The position numbers were made by a program, and so were the translations under genes. From positions 1 to 64,000 of the forward strand of contig CAKSOW010000013.1 of NCBI GenBank assembly GCA_934479825.1: a stretch of 64,000 bases of DNA, given 5' to 3'. Each line of letters starts with the position of its first letter. Positions within the stretch are counted from its first letter, which is position 1. This document shows positions 35,524 through 47,546 of the stretch, piece by piece. The notes beneath the pieces were generated by a model. That model worked only from the letters and a program-made list of their open reading frames with translations, ran no database searches and was not told the origin of the DNA. The DNA is from an uncultured Eubacteriales bacterium (GTDB taxonomy: Bacteria; Bacillota; Clostridia; Oscillospirales; CAG-382).

Positions 35524-35577
35524 ACTCTGTAAATTGATTCATAAGCCCCCTTATCTTATCTCAAAGGACGTGACGGA

Positions 35578-36798
35578 ATGAAACCCGAATTCAACAAAAA
35601 ATACAACACCATCGCGGCATACGTTCTGATTGTCGCCGCTATCCTTGTATCCTACATTCTCGTCATCATCTATTGGGATAATTTAAGCAAGGCACTGCGC
35701 ACGGTTTTGAATACCCTGAATCCGTTTTTCTACGGCTTTGCCATCGCTTACATTCTCAACCCTATCTATAAAGCCTGTACAGGCGGCTTTGCCAAGCTGT
35801 TCGCCAAAAAGAAAAAGCCGTCCTCCAAAGGCGTCAAGGCCTGCTCGCTGATCAGCACCTATCTGATTGCCGTTGCTTTTTTAGCGCTTTTCTTTTACAT
35901 CATCGGGCCGCAACTGTGGCTCAGCGGTCAAAAGCTGATGACAAACTTCCCGAAATATATCCAAGCCGTCGAAAGCCGGCTTGACATCCAGCTGGAAGAT
36001 ACTGTTTTCTTCTCTTCCCAAGCGGTCAGCGACTTTTTGAGCAACACGGAAAACAACCTCGTCGATTGGCTTGAAAAGCTGTACAATACCGTCACCGCCT
36101 ATACGCCGAAACTGATTTCGGTGTTGACCGACATTGCCGCGCAGGTCTGGAATTTCGTGCTCGGCTTTATCATCTCCATTTATATGCTTGCCGACAAGGA
36201 ACGCTTTGCAAGACAATCCAAAAAGCTGCTCTATGCCATTTTCCGGAAAAGTTCTGCGGAAACGATTATTACAGGCGTGCGCAAAATGCATGTCACATTC
36301 GGCGGCTTTGTCAGCGGCAAGATCATTGATTCGCTGATTATCGGCGTGCTTTGCTTTTTCGGCATGACAATTTTGCAGATTCCCTACACGCCATTGGTCA
36401 GCGTGGTCGTGGGTGTGACTAACGTCATCCCCTATTTCGGCCCGTTTATGGGCGCCATTCCCTCGATTTTCATTATCTTACTCGACAACCCGATCAAAGC
36501 AGTCTGGTTCGGCGTGTTCATCTTAGTCCTGCAACAGCTTGACGGAAACCTGATCGGACCGAAGATTATCGGACAGAAAATCGGACTTTCCTCATTCTGG
36601 GTGGTCTTTTCCCTGCTTATCATGGGATCGCTCATGGGCGTGGTCGGATTGCTTCTTGCCGTACCGATCTTCGCTTTGATCTACGACTTCATCTCTTACC
36701 TCTGCAACCGCGCTCTCGCCAAAAAAGGCTTGAACGATGACGGCACGCCGCGCGAAGAACCGGTTGACACTTACAAAACCGAAAACGGAGACAAATAA
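35578..36798 (+). CDS. AI-2E family transporter (PerM/YdbI-type membrane protein)
   Basis: 406 residues with seven to eight transmembrane helices, starting with YNTIAAYVLIVAAILVSYILVI and ending with PIFALIYDFISYL. The family signature region is visible: VGVTNVIPYFGPFMGAIPSI, LIGPKIIGQKIGLSSFWVVFSLLIMGSLMGVVGLLLAVP. Members export various small molecules or act in ion antiport; the substrate here is unknown. The charged C-terminal tail is cytoplasmic. It opens the operon and sits 3 bp from plsY. Confidence 0.9.
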   Translation: MKPEFNKKYNTIAAYVLIVAAILVSYILVIIYWDNLSKALRTVLNTLNPFFYGFAIAYILNPIYKACTGGFAKLFAKKKKPSSKGVKACSLISTYLIAVAFLALFFYIIGPQLWLSGQKLMTNFPKYIQAVESRLDIQLEDTVFFSSQAVSDFLSNTENNLVDWLEKLYNTVTAYTPKLISVLTDIAAQVWNFVLGFIISIYMLADKERFARQSKKLLYAIFRKSSAETIITGVRKMHVTFGGFVSGKIIDSLIIGVLCFFGMTILQIPYTPLVSVVVGVTNVIPYFGPFMGAIPSIFIILLDNPIKAVWFGVFILVLQQLDGNLIGPKIIGQKIGLSSFWVVFSLLIMGSLMGVVGLLLAVPIFALIYDFISYLCNRALAKKGLNDDGTPREEPVDTYKTENGDK

Positions 36799-36801
36799 AA
36801 T

Positions 36802-37515
36802 ATGTTTACACTTTTCAACCAAGGTTTTCTTGCCACCCTCATCACACACATGGACTCCACAGCCGGCTTTGCCATGCTTGTCGCCGGAATCGTGCTTTGC
36901 GCACTCATCGGCTATCTGCTCGGCAGTCTGAATTTCGCCTTGATTTTATCGGGCAAAATGTATAAAGACGATATCCGCAAGCACGGCAGTAAAAACGCCG
37001 GTACGACCAATATGATGCGTACCTATGGCAACAAAGCGGCAGGCCTTACCATTCTCGGCGATATGCTGAAAGCCGTCGTTGCCGTAGTAATCGGCGCACT
37101 GATTATGGGACTGTACTACGGCGGCTACGCGGCCGCGCTCGGCTGTGTTGTCGGACACGTTTTTCCGGTCTTTTTCGGCTTCAAGGGCGGCAAAGGCGTT
37201 GCAACCGCCGCCGCCGCGATTTTAGTGCTCAATCCGCTCGCTTTCTTATGCGTTTTAGGCGTATTTCTTTTAAGCGTCCTGCTCACCCGTTATATTTCGC
37301 TCGGCTCGGTGCTTGGGGCTGCGGTATTTCCGCTCCTCACCTTCTACACCTGTTTCGGCAATCAGACGATCGCCTCCGGCAGCGGCTTTGCTTTCCTTTG
37401 CGCTTTTATCATAGCCGTCATCGTCATTGTCAAGCACCACGCCAACCTCTCGCGCCTTGCACACGGAACAGAATCCAAATTTTCGTTCAAAAAGAGCAAG
37501 GAAACCAAAAAATAA
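36802..37515 (+). CDS. plsY: Acyl-phosphate:glycerol-3-phosphate acyltransferase PlsY
   Basis: 237 residues with five to six membrane helices. PlsY motifs are present: GYLLGSLNFALILSG, KHGSKNAGTTNMMRTYGNKAAGL, GHVFPVFFGFKGGKGVATAAAAIL and the final VKHHANLSRLAHGTESKFSFKK. It makes lysophosphatidate, the first step of phospholipid synthesis. An N-terminal stretch of about 25 residues precedes the usual start; GGAGAC before the ATG supports the annotated start. Confidence 0.95.
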   Translation: MFTLFNQGFLATLITHMDSTAGFAMLVAGIVLCALIGYLLGSLNFALILSGKMYKDDIRKHGSKNAGTTNMMRTYGNKAAGLTILGDMLKAVVAVVIGALIMGLYYGGYAAALGCVVGHVFPVFFGFKGGKGVATAAAAILVLNPLAFLCVLGVFLLSVLLTRYISLGSVLGAAVFPLLTFYTCFGNQTIASGSGFAFLCAFIIAVIVIVKHHANLSRLAHGTESKFSFKKSKETKK

Positions 37516-37559
37516 CCGATATTTTCTAAGATACAGATATTCAATCCCAAGGAGAACTT

Positions 37560-39962
<2,403 letters not shown>

Positions 39963-39995
39963 AACCGTAACAGTTTATTAAGGTGCTTATATATT

Positions 39996-40628
39996 ATGGA
40001 AGAAAAAAAACTGAACTTAAATAAAACCAATCTTGTCATGACGGCAGGACTTCCCTCCCAGTTGCCCGGCATCCTGCGCGGCGATTTGCCGCAGATTGCC
40101 ATGTGCGGCCGTTCCAACGTCGGAAAATCCTCCCTCATCAACAAGCTCCTCGGGCGCAAGAGTTTAGCGCGCGTCAGCGCCGAGCCGGGTAAAACCATCA
40201 CCGTCAACTGCTACGACATCGACAGCTCCCTGTACCTTGTCGATTTGCCCGGTTATGGCTATGCCAAACGCTCCTTTTCCGAGCGCGACAAGTGGAAAAA
40301 ACTCATTGACCGCTATTTTTCCCTTGAAGCACCGCGCCTGTATTTGCAGCTTATCGATTTAAAAGTGGGAATGACCGCCGACGACCGCGCCATGCTTACG
40401 TTTTTGGTGGAAACGGGACTTCCGTTTGCCGTCGTCGCCACAAAATCGGATAAAATCAATACCACAACGCGTCTTGCCAATATCGAAGCGCTTCATAACG
40501 ACCCTGCCATTCCGTCCGACGCGGAGATCTTGCCGTTTTCCGCTAAAACCGGTTCCGGTGCAGACGATATCTGGCGTGTTATAACGGAATTTTCCGCCGC
40601 CGTTACCGGTGTGCAGTTCATCTTATAA
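39996..40628 (+). CDS. ysxC: Ribosome biogenesis GTP-binding protein YsxC/EngB
   Basis: 210 residues with G1 GRSNVGKSSLINKLL, G2 region AEPGKTITVNCY, G3 DLPGYGYAKR, G4 TKSDK and the conserved DRYF...RLYLQLIDLKVGMTADD segment. It acts in late 50S subunit assembly. AAGGTG precedes the ATG, 33 bp after lon. Confidence 0.95.
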   Translation: MEEKKLNLNKTNLVMTAGLPSQLPGILRGDLPQIAMCGRSNVGKSSLINKLLGRKSLARVSAEPGKTITVNCYDIDSSLYLVDLPGYGYAKRSFSERDKWKKLIDRYFSLEAPRLYLQLIDLKVGMTADDRAMLTFLVETGLPFAVVATKSDKINTTTRLANIEALHNDPAIPSDAEILPFSAKTGSGADDIWRVITEFSAAVTGVQFIL

Positions 40629-40659
40629 TCCATCCCCTACCCAAGAAAGGCAAATACTC

Positions 40660-41964
40660 ATGAAAACCGTTCTTTTACACGACAATTACGGCATTAACGC
40701 CGCCGGTCACTTCACAGTCGCCGGAATCGACACCGTTTCGCTCGCCAAGGAATACGGCACGCCGCTGTATGTTCTTGACGAGGACAAAATGCGCTCCATG
40801 TGCGAAAAATACAGACAGAGCGCGGCGCGTTATTTCAAAAATGCCAAAATTCTCTTTGCCAGCAAAGCGCTTTCCTTTAAGGAAATCTACCGAATCGCCG
40901 ACAGTGAGGGACTCTGCACCGACACGGTTTCTTCCGGCGAAATCTATACTGCGCTTGCCGCCGGATTCCCACCGGAAAAAATCTATTTTCACGGAAACAA
41001 CAAAACCTGCAGCGACTTGGAATATGCCGTAAAATCCGGCGTCGGCTGTATCATTGCCGACAACCTGGCTGAGCTTGACGATCTGGAAGAAATCTGCGCG
41101 TCCGAGGGGAAAACCGCCAAGGTAGTGCTGCGCGTCACCCCCGGCATCGACCCTCACACGCACGTGAAAATCTCAACCGGCAAAGTCGATTCCAAATTCG
41201 GCAGCGCCATTGAAACCGGACAAGCGTTGGAGGCCGTTAAGTACGCGCTTGGCAAACAGCATGTCCGCCTGATCGGAATTCATTGCCATGTCGGCTCACA
41301 AAGCTTTGATCCCATGCCCTTTTTAGATGCCGCTGACATCATGATGCGCTTTCTCGCAAAAATCCGCGAAAAAACCGGCGTAACACTGTCCGTCCTCAAT
41401 CTCGGCGGCGGATTCGGCGTACGCTATGTTCCCGACCAACAGAATTTGGACATCGATTATATGTTTCGTGAGATTGCCGCACGTGTGCGGAACAACTGTG
41501 AGATCTTAGGAATGGAAGAACCGGAACTCAACTTTGAGCCCGGCCGTTCCATCGTCGCCGCCGCCGGCGTAACGCTGTATACGGTCGGCAACATCAAGAC
41601 CATTCCCGGCTACAAGAGCTATGTGTCGATTGACGGCGGTATGGCAGACAATCCGCGCTATGCGCTGTATCAGGCGCCCTATTATTCGCTGATTGCCAAC
41701 AAAGCCGACCGCGATATGGATTTCGTGGCCGACATCGCAGGCAGATGCTGTGAAAGCGGCGACCTCATCCAAGAGCATACGCTTCTCCAAACGCCGCAAA
41801 AAGGCGATATCTTAGCTGTCTGCGTAACCGGCGCTTATAACTATTCCATGGCGTCCAATTATAACCGGCTTCCGCGTCCGGCCATCGTCATTGTCGGCAA
41901 AAACGGAACCCGTATCGGCGTGCGCCGCGAATCGCTCGAAGACCTCGTCCGCAATGATTTATAA
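40660..41964 (+). CDS. lysA: Diaminopimelate decarboxylase LysA
   Basis: 434 residues from the ATG at 40660, selected because AAGAAAGG precedes it; an earlier in-frame ATG lies inside ysxC. PLP lysine K69 lies in ILFASKALSF. The glycine-rich phosphate loop VLNLGGGFGVRY, the EPGRSIVAAAG region and the C-terminal GRCCESGDLI/AYNYSMASNYN segments are all present. It makes L-lysine from meso-diaminopimelate. Its place between ysxC and glyQS is not required by pathway and seems a positional association. Confidence 0.95.
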   Translation: MKTVLLHDNYGINAAGHFTVAGIDTVSLAKEYGTPLYVLDEDKMRSMCEKYRQSAARYFKNAKILFASKALSFKEIYRIADSEGLCTDTVSSGEIYTALAAGFPPEKIYFHGNNKTCSDLEYAVKSGVGCIIADNLAELDDLEEICASEGKTAKVVLRVTPGIDPHTHVKISTGKVDSKFGSAIETGQALEAVKYALGKQHVRLIGIHCHVGSQSFDPMPFLDAADIMMRFLAKIREKTGVTLSVLNLGGGFGVRYVPDQQNLDIDYMFREIAARVRNNCEILGMEEPELNFEPGRSIVAAAGVTLYTVGNIKTIPGYKSYVSIDGGMADNPRYALYQAPYYSLIANKADRDMDFVADIAGRCCESGDLIQEHTLLQTPQKGDILAVCVTGAYNYSMASNYNRLPRPAIVIVGKNGTRIGVRRESLEDLVRNDL

Positions 41965-41998
41965 AAAACCATATTAACTGATAAAGGAATGGAACACT

Positions 41999-43396
41999 AT
42001 GAAAAACACCGAAAAAACCATGGATAAGATTGTCGCGTTCTGCAAAGGCCGCGGCTATGTCTACGCCGGAAGCGAAATCTACGGCGGTCTTGCCAACACC
42101 TGGGATTACGGCCCCTTGGGTGTGGAATTCAAGAACAACATCAAAAAAGCCTGGTGGAAAAAATTCGTTCAAGAGAATCCCTACAACGTAGGCCTTGACG
42201 CCGCCATTCTCATGAATCCGCAGACATGGGTCGCTTCGGGTCATTTGGGCGGTTTCTCCGATCCTCTTATGGACTGCCGCGAGTGCCACGAACGGTTCCG
42301 CGCCGATAAAATCATCGAAGACTGGTGTAGCGAAACCGGCTTTACGCTTAAAAAGCCGATCGACGCTTTTTCCAAGCAGGAAATGAAAGATTTCGTTGAG
42401 GAACATAATATCCCCTGCCCGAGCTGCGGCAAGCACAACTTCACCGATATCCGTGAATTCAACCTTATGTTCAAGACGTTTCAAGGCGTTACCGAGGACG
42501 CGAAAAACACCGTTTATCTCCGTCCCGAAACAGCACAGGGCATTTTCGTAAACTTTGCAAACGTCCAGCGCACCACACGCCGCAAACTGCCGTTCGGTAT
42601 CGGTCAGATCGGAAAATCGTTCCGTAACGAGATCACCCCCGGCAACTTCATTTTCCGCGTGCGCGAATTTGAGCAGATGGAGCTTGAATTCTTCTGCAAA
42701 CCTAACACGGACCTTGAATGGTTCAGCTATTGGCGTTTGTTCTGCCGCGACTTTTTGCTGTCGCTCGGCTTGAAGGAAGAAAACCTGCGTCTGCGCGACC
42801 ATGATCCCGAAGAGCTCTGCTTCTATTCCAAGGCAACCACAGACTTTGAATTCTTGTTCCCGTTCGGCTGGGGCGAATTGTGGGGCGTAGCCGACAGAAC
42901 CGACTATGACCTCACCCAGCATCAGAACACCTCCGGCAAAGACCTCACTTATTATGACGCAGAAACCAACGAACACTATATTCCTTACGTCATCGAACCG
43001 TCGCTCGGCGTTGAAAGAAGCTTCCTCGCTTTCCTTTGCGACGCCTACGATGAAGAGGAAATTGCCGAGGGCGACACCCGTACCGTGCTTCGCCTGCATC
43101 CGTTCCTTGCTCCGTTCAAAGCCGCCGTTCTTCCGCTTTCCAAGAAACTTTCCGAACAGGCGACTGCACTCTATCATGATTTGCAGAAAGACTTCATGGT
43201 GGATTACGACGAAGCCGGCAGTATCGGCAAACGTTACCGCAGAGAGGACGAGATCGGCACACCGTTCTGCATCACCTATGACTTTGAGTCGGCAGAAGAT
43301 GGCTGTGTAACCGTCCGTGACCGCGACACCATGACGCAGGTTCGTATGAAGATCGAGGATGTCAAGGGCTATATCGCCGAGAAGATCAAGTTTTAA
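41999..43396 (+). CDS. glyQS: Glycyl-tRNA synthetase, alpha2 single-chain type
   Basis: 465 residues, class II. Begins with the DKIVAFCKGRGYVYAGSEIYGGLANTWDYGPLGVEFKNNIK motif 1 region. RPETAQGIFVNF, FRNEITPGNFIFRVREFEQMELEFF (motif 2) and IEPSLGVERSFLAFL (motif 3) are intact, followed by the anticodon-binding domain (LAPFKAAVLPLSKKLSEQA). The zinc-binding CRECHERF...CPSCGKHN pair is present. Last gene of the operon, followed by a terminator. Confidence 0.97.
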   Translation: MKNTEKTMDKIVAFCKGRGYVYAGSEIYGGLANTWDYGPLGVEFKNNIKKAWWKKFVQENPYNVGLDAAILMNPQTWVASGHLGGFSDPLMDCRECHERFRADKIIEDWCSETGFTLKKPIDAFSKQEMKDFVEEHNIPCPSCGKHNFTDIREFNLMFKTFQGVTEDAKNTVYLRPETAQGIFVNFANVQRTTRRKLPFGIGQIGKSFRNEITPGNFIFRVREFEQMELEFFCKPNTDLEWFSYWRLFCRDFLLSLGLKEENLRLRDHDPEELCFYSKATTDFEFLFPFGWGELWGVADRTDYDLTQHQNTSGKDLTYYDAETNEHYIPYVIEPSLGVERSFLAFLCDAYDEEEIAEGDTRTVLRLHPFLAPFKAAVLPLSKKLSEQATALYHDLQKDFMVDYDEAGSIGKRYRREDEIGTPFCITYDFESAEDGCVTVRDRDTMTQVRMKIEDVKGYIAEKIKF

Positions 43397-43414
43397 TTCT
43401 TTGTAAGAAAATTT

Positions 43415-43449
43415 ACAGCGGAGTTCGTAACAAAACTCCGCTGTTTTTG
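43415..43449 (+). terminator. Terminator of the lon-lysA-glyQS operon
   Basis: An 11-bp stem ACAGCGGAGTT/AACTCCGCTGT (43415-43425 with 43434-43444) followed by TTTTTG. Confidence 0.9.
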
Positions 43450-43476
43450 TAGATAGGAAAAAAGGAGGACGATACC

Positions 43477-44640
43477 ATGACCGAGGAAATGGTCGCGCCC
43501 GTGCTGACGGAAGAAGCCGTTCGCACGGAAATACCGGAAAATAAGAGTTCTTCGCCGCCGGAAAACGCGGGCATAAAAGAAAAATTCTATGGCATTGAAC
43601 TGCTTCGTATTCTCGCCACCTTTTACATTATATTACTTCATGTCATCGGTCAGGGAGGTATAGCCTCCGCTGTCGGGCAAGGAAGAATTGCAACAGCCGG
43701 ATGTTCTCTGCTTTTGGCGCTCGCCTACCCTGCCGTCAACTGCTATGCACTCATCAGCGGTTTCGTCGGCTGTAAAAGCCGGTTCAAACTGTCAAGACTG
43801 CTTTTGCTTTGGGTATCCGTCGTGACAGTAAACTTGGCCGTTTGGGGTTTCTTTCGTTTGTTTGCGCCATCGCTCGCCGCACATTTCTCTCTTTCCGCCT
43901 GTTTTAAACCGCTGATAAACAACGAGTATTGGTATGTTACAGCATATTTCGGACTGTCCGTCCTGACCCCGGCCCTCAATGCCGCCGTGCTGAACCTGCC
44001 CAAAAAAGACTTCGCCCGTATGTTGATCGGTTTCTTTGCCTTGTTCGTGCTCTTGCCGGTCATCGCCGATAAAGATCTGTTTTGGAGCCATTCGGGATAC
44101 AGCATGCTATGGCTAACGCTTTTGTATGTGACCGGCGCATATTTCCGTCTGCACATACAGCCGGCAAAACCCGGACATGTCGCCGGCGCAGTGTCTTTGA
44201 CCATATACGCCGCCATTTCCGCTTTTCTCGCCGTGCAAAAGCAAATTGTCGAAAAACAGCTCCTGTCCGAAAATGTGCCCAATCCCATTTATATCAAAAA
44301 TTTTTCCTATACCTCCGTGTGGATCGTCCTGTCCTCTTTGGCCTTGTTTTTCTTTTTCATGCGGATAAACGTCCGGAAACCAGTTGTTTGTAACGTCATT
44401 TCTTTCTTTTCCAAAAACTCTTTCGGCATTTACATTTTCCATACGCATCCCCTTGTTTGGAGCGCCCTGCTTTCCGGCACATTTTCCTTTTTTGCCGTCT
44501 ATTCCGCACCGGTTATCGTGCTTTTATGCCTTGCTGCCGCGCTTGGCATTTTCCTGTCCTGTACATTTGCCGAAACGGTGCGTGCGTTTCTCATCCGGAT
44601 TACCCGGATTGAGTGGCTGATAAAGCGCATTCCTTTTTAA
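43477..44640 (+). CDS. Membrane-bound acyltransferase family 3 protein
   Basis: 387 residues with about ten transmembrane helices after a charged cytoplasmic N-terminus. The family's first-helix motif YGIELLRILATFYIILLHV is present, and NSFGIYIFHTHPL near the C-terminus is the other hallmark. Such enzymes O-acetylate or succinylate surface polysaccharides, peptidoglycan or teichoic acids; the target is unknown. A strong AAGGAGGA site precedes the ATG. It sits between two terminators and seems monocistronic, although its own promoter is not clear. Confidence 0.88.
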   Translation: MTEEMVAPVLTEEAVRTEIPENKSSSPPENAGIKEKFYGIELLRILATFYIILLHVIGQGGIASAVGQGRIATAGCSLLLALAYPAVNCYALISGFVGCKSRFKLSRLLLLWVSVVTVNLAVWGFFRLFAPSLAAHFSLSACFKPLINNEYWYVTAYFGLSVLTPALNAAVLNLPKKDFARMLIGFFALFVLLPVIADKDLFWSHSGYSMLWLTLLYVTGAYFRLHIQPAKPGHVAGAVSLTIYAAISAFLAVQKQIVEKQLLSENVPNPIYIKNFSYTSVWIVLSSLALFFFFMRINVRKPVVCNVISFFSKNSFGIYIFHTHPLVWSALLSGTFSFFAVYSAPVIVLLCLAAALGIFLSCTFAETVRAFLIRITRIEWLIKRIPF

Positions 44641-44653
44641 CATCCACATACAT

Positions 44654-44689
44654 AAAACCTCCTATGGAATGTCATCCATAGGAGGTTTT
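44654..44689. terminator. Bidirectional terminator between the acyltransferase and gdhA
   Basis: 14-bp perfect stem AAAACCTCCTATGG/CCATAGGAGGTTTT (44654-44667 with 44676-44689) with an 8-nt loop, T run on both strands, in a convergent junction. Confidence 0.9.
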
Positions 44690-44746
44690 TGTGCGCCCGC
44701 ACTCCATGCAGAATGCTGACGCGAATATTATCACTTTCTAAATGGC

Positions 44747-46093
44747 TTAAACAACACCGTGAGCAAGCATAGCATTGGCAACCTTCAAGAATCCGGCGAT
44801 GTTCGCACCGGCTACCAGATTGTCTTTCATGCCATATTCCTCAGCCGCCTTGGCCGCATTGTGATAAATACCGACCATGATGTTCTTCAACTTCGCGTCC
44901 ACTTCTTCAAATGTCCACGAATAACGCATCGAGTTCTGGCTCATTTCCAATGCACTCGTTGCAACACCGCCGGCGTTTGCCGCCTTGGCCGGGCCAAACA
45001 GAACACCGTTCTTCTGGAACACTTCAATGGCCTCCGGCGTGGACGGCATATTAGCGCCCTCCGCAACAGCCTTGACACCATTCGCTACCAAAGCCTTGGC
45101 GCTCTCTTCGTTGATCTCATTCTGCGTTGCACACGGAAGTGCAATGTCACACTTGATCGTCCAGATACCGCTGCATCCTTCATGATATTCTGCTTCCGGA
45201 TGATAGGTTAAGTATTCCTTGATTCTCTTGCGTTCTACTTCCTTGATCTGCTTGACAGCCGCAAGATCAATACCGTTCTTGTCGTAAATATAACCGTTGG
45301 AATCGGACATAGCCACAACCTTGGCGCCAAGTTCGGTTGCCTTTTGGTTGGCATAAATTGCCACATTGCCTGAACCGGAAATAACAACCGTCTTGCCCTT
45401 GAAAGAGTCGCCCTTGTCGTTTAACATCTCCTCGGTGAAGTAGCAGAGGCCGTAACCGGTCGCTTCGGTACGTGCAAGACTTCCGCCATACGGAATTCCC
45501 TTGCCGGTCAGAACGCCGGTAAATTCGTTGCGAAGTCTCTTATACTGTCCGAACATGTAGCCAATCTCACGTCCGCCAACACCGATATCACCAGCCGGAA
45601 CGTCCGTATCAGCACCAATGTGCTTGGAAAGCTCGGTCATGAAGCTCTGGCAGAAACGCATAACTTCCATGTCGCTCTTGCCTTTCGGGTCGAAATCGCT
45701 GCCTCCCTTGCCGCCGCCGATCGGAAGTCCCGTAAGAGAGTTCTTGAAGATCTGCTCAAAGCCCAAGAACTTGATAATGCCCTCATATACCGACGGGTGG
45801 AAACGAAGTCCTCCCTTGTACGGACCGATGGCGCTGTTGAACTGAATGCGGAAACCGCGGTTGACATGGACTTCACCCTTGTCGTCTACCCACGGCACAC
45901 GGAACTTGATAATGCGCTCCGGTTCTACAAGGCTTTCAAGCACGCCCATCTTGACGTATTCCGGATGCTTTTCGATAACCGGCTCCAAGCTTTCAAGCAC
46001 TTCTTTTACGGCCTGATGGAATTCCGGTTCACCAGCATTGCGCGCCTCAACGCGAGCCATAAGGTCTTTTAAGTACGGATTCTTAAAATTCAT
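44747..46093 (-). CDS. gdhA: Glutamate dehydrogenase
   Basis: 448 residues from the ATG at 46093 (MNFKNPYLKDL), which has GGGAGGT upstream; a start 10 codons earlier has no such site. Hexameric class: PYKGGLRFHP, the catalytic-lysine GGGKGGSDFDPKGKSD, the NAD(P)-binding GSGNVAIYANQKA and NAGGVATSALEMSQN are all intact. It interconverts glutamate and 2-oxoglutarate plus ammonia. It has a strong TTGACA/TATAAT promoter and its own terminator, so it is expressed alone. Confidence 0.96.
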   Translation of the reverse strand: MNFKNPYLKDLMARVEARNAGEPEFHQAVKEVLESLEPVIEKHPEYVKMGVLESLVEPERIIKFRVPWVDDKGEVHVNRGFRIQFNSAIGPYKGGLRFHPSVYEGIIKFLGFEQIFKNSLTGLPIGGGKGGSDFDPKGKSDMEVMRFCQSFMTELSKHIGADTDVPAGDIGVGGREIGYMFGQYKRLRNEFTGVLTGKGIPYGGSLARTEATGYGLCYFTEEMLNDKGDSFKGKTVVISGSGNVAIYANQKATELGAKVVAMSDSNGYIYDKNGIDLAAVKQIKEVERKRIKEYLTYHPEAEYHEGCSGIWTIKCDIALPCATQNEINEESAKALVANGVKAVAEGANMPSTPEAIEVFQKNGVLFGPAKAANAGGVATSALEMSQNSMRYSWTFEEVDAKLKNIMVGIYHNAAKAAEEYGMKDNLVAGANIAGFLKVANAMLAHGVV

Positions 46094-46180
46094 TGGTTTG
46101 ACCTCCCAAAATATAATCAACAATCTTTCGTAAACGCCCTCTCAAAGCCGGTGTTTTCCGTAAGATTCCTGTTCGGGAAA

Positions 46181-46210
46181 ATTATAGCACACTGTAAGGG
46201 AGTCTGTCAA
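46181..46210 (-). promoter_or_regulatory. Promoter of gdhA
   Basis: Reading leftward: TTGACA (46210-46205), 18-bp spacer, TATAAT (46186-46181); both hexamers are consensus. The rest of the 370-bp gap to the ABC gene (46211-46463) is AT-rich and shows no gene or clear promoter for the ABC pair. Confidence 0.85.
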
Positions 46211-46463
46211 GAAAATTTAGAATGTTTTTTTGTAAAACCTGCAAATTTTATCGAAATATTCAGAAAAAGACACGTAAAAAGAATAAATTTGAATTTAACA
46301 CCCCCAAAAAATTCATTTGTTGCTGAATTTATATTTATGCTTCCAAAGAGTCATACCGCCGTTGCAGTGAAAGCATTCACCCTTTTAACCGCACATTTTT
46401 GTACCTTGCATACAAAATCACACACAAAAGTATGCCGGCGCTATCAACGATTTCTGCACCTTC

Positions 46464-47546
46464 GTGGTCAAGTGGCTCGCCTCCACCTTGGCAACCATGA
46501 AACTCAGCTTTGCCCTGTTTCCGTCCACGCTCATCGGCACACTGCCGACAGCGCTTGCCTTGGCTAACGGCGGTTCGATCACTCCGGCACAAGCGGCGCT
46601 TGCCGTTATGCTTTCCATTTCTATGGTCGGCTCGCTCGCCAAATTGGAAGTATTCTCGGAAAACATGCGTCAGGTTAAATTTACCGTTGAAAATCTGGAA
46701 GAATTCCTCGAAATGCCCTCTCTTCCCGAACCGCAAAAGAGAGCAGAGATCAAGCACACCGATGTCCGTCTGGAAAACGTCCGTTTCTCCTATACGGGCG
46801 ACGATAAGAACGAAGTTCTGCATGGTGTGAACCTCAATTTGCCCCAAGGGAGCTTTACCGCGTTGGTCGGCCCGTCCGGCGGCGGAAAATCCACCGTCGC
46901 CAAACTGATTGCACGGTTTTGGGATGTCACCTCCGGCCAAATCTCCATCGGCGGCGTGAATATCAAGGATATGCCGTTAGAGCAGTTGTCGGAATATGTC
47001 AGCTTTGTCACGCAGGATAATTTCCTTTTCCGCTGCTCTTTATTGGAAAACATACGTCTCGGCAATCCGAACGCAACCGACGAAGAAGTAAAAGCCGCCG
47101 CCAAAGCCGCACAGTGCGAAGAATTTATAGAAAAACTGCCTCAAGGCTATGACACGCCGGCAGGAGAAGCCGGAAAACGCCTCTCGGGCGGTGAAAAACA
47201 GCGCATTGCCATTGCACGCATGATGCTTAAAAATGCGCCGATCGTAGTTCTGGATGAGGCGACAGCCTTTACCGATCCCGAAAATGAAGATAAGATCCAA
47301 CGCAGTATCGCCTCGCTGACCAAGGGAAAAACGCTTCTTGTGATTGCACACCGTCTTTCCACCATAAAATCCGCCGACAACATCGTCGTGCTTAAAAACG
47401 GCGAGATCGTCGCGCAGGGCAAACAGGATGAATTACTCGAAACGTGCCCCCTTTACAAGGATATGTGGCTTGCCCACATCGGAGCGAAAAAATGGGCGGT
47501 ATCGTCGTCTGAATCGTCCGCAAAGGAGGAAGAACAGCATGTTTAA
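46464..47546 (+). CDS. ABC exporter half-transporter, 5'-truncated
   Basis: About 360 residues where a full type I exporter half has about 580. The frame begins inside the membrane domain: the in-frame sequence YAGAINDFCTFVVKWLASTLATMKLSF is the usual loop and TM region, but upstream it degenerates and meets a stop at 46386. Only the last two helices and the complete ATPase remain: Walker A GPSGGGKST, LSGGEKQRIAIAR, Walker B VVLDEATA and IAHRLSTI. The GTG start at 46464 lacks a convincing binding site. It overlaps the partner gene by 8 nt. Likely a deletion remnant; whether it still contributes ATPase is unclear. Confidence 0.75.
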   Translation: MVKWLASTLATMKLSFALFPSTLIGTLPTALALANGGSITPAQAALAVMLSISMVGSLAKLEVFSENMRQVKFTVENLEEFLEMPSLPEPQKRAEIKHTDVRLENVRFSYTGDDKNEVLHGVNLNLPQGSFTALVGPSGGGKSTVAKLIARFWDVTSGQISIGGVNIKDMPLEQLSEYVSFVTQDNFLFRCSLLENIRLGNPNATDEEVKAAAKAAQCEEFIEKLPQGYDTPAGEAGKRLSGGEKQRIAIARMMLKNAPIVVLDEATAFTDPENEDKIQRSIASLTKGKTLLVIAHRLSTIKSADNIVVLKNGEIVAQGKQDELLETCPLYKDMWLAHIGAKKWAVSSSESSAKEEEQHV

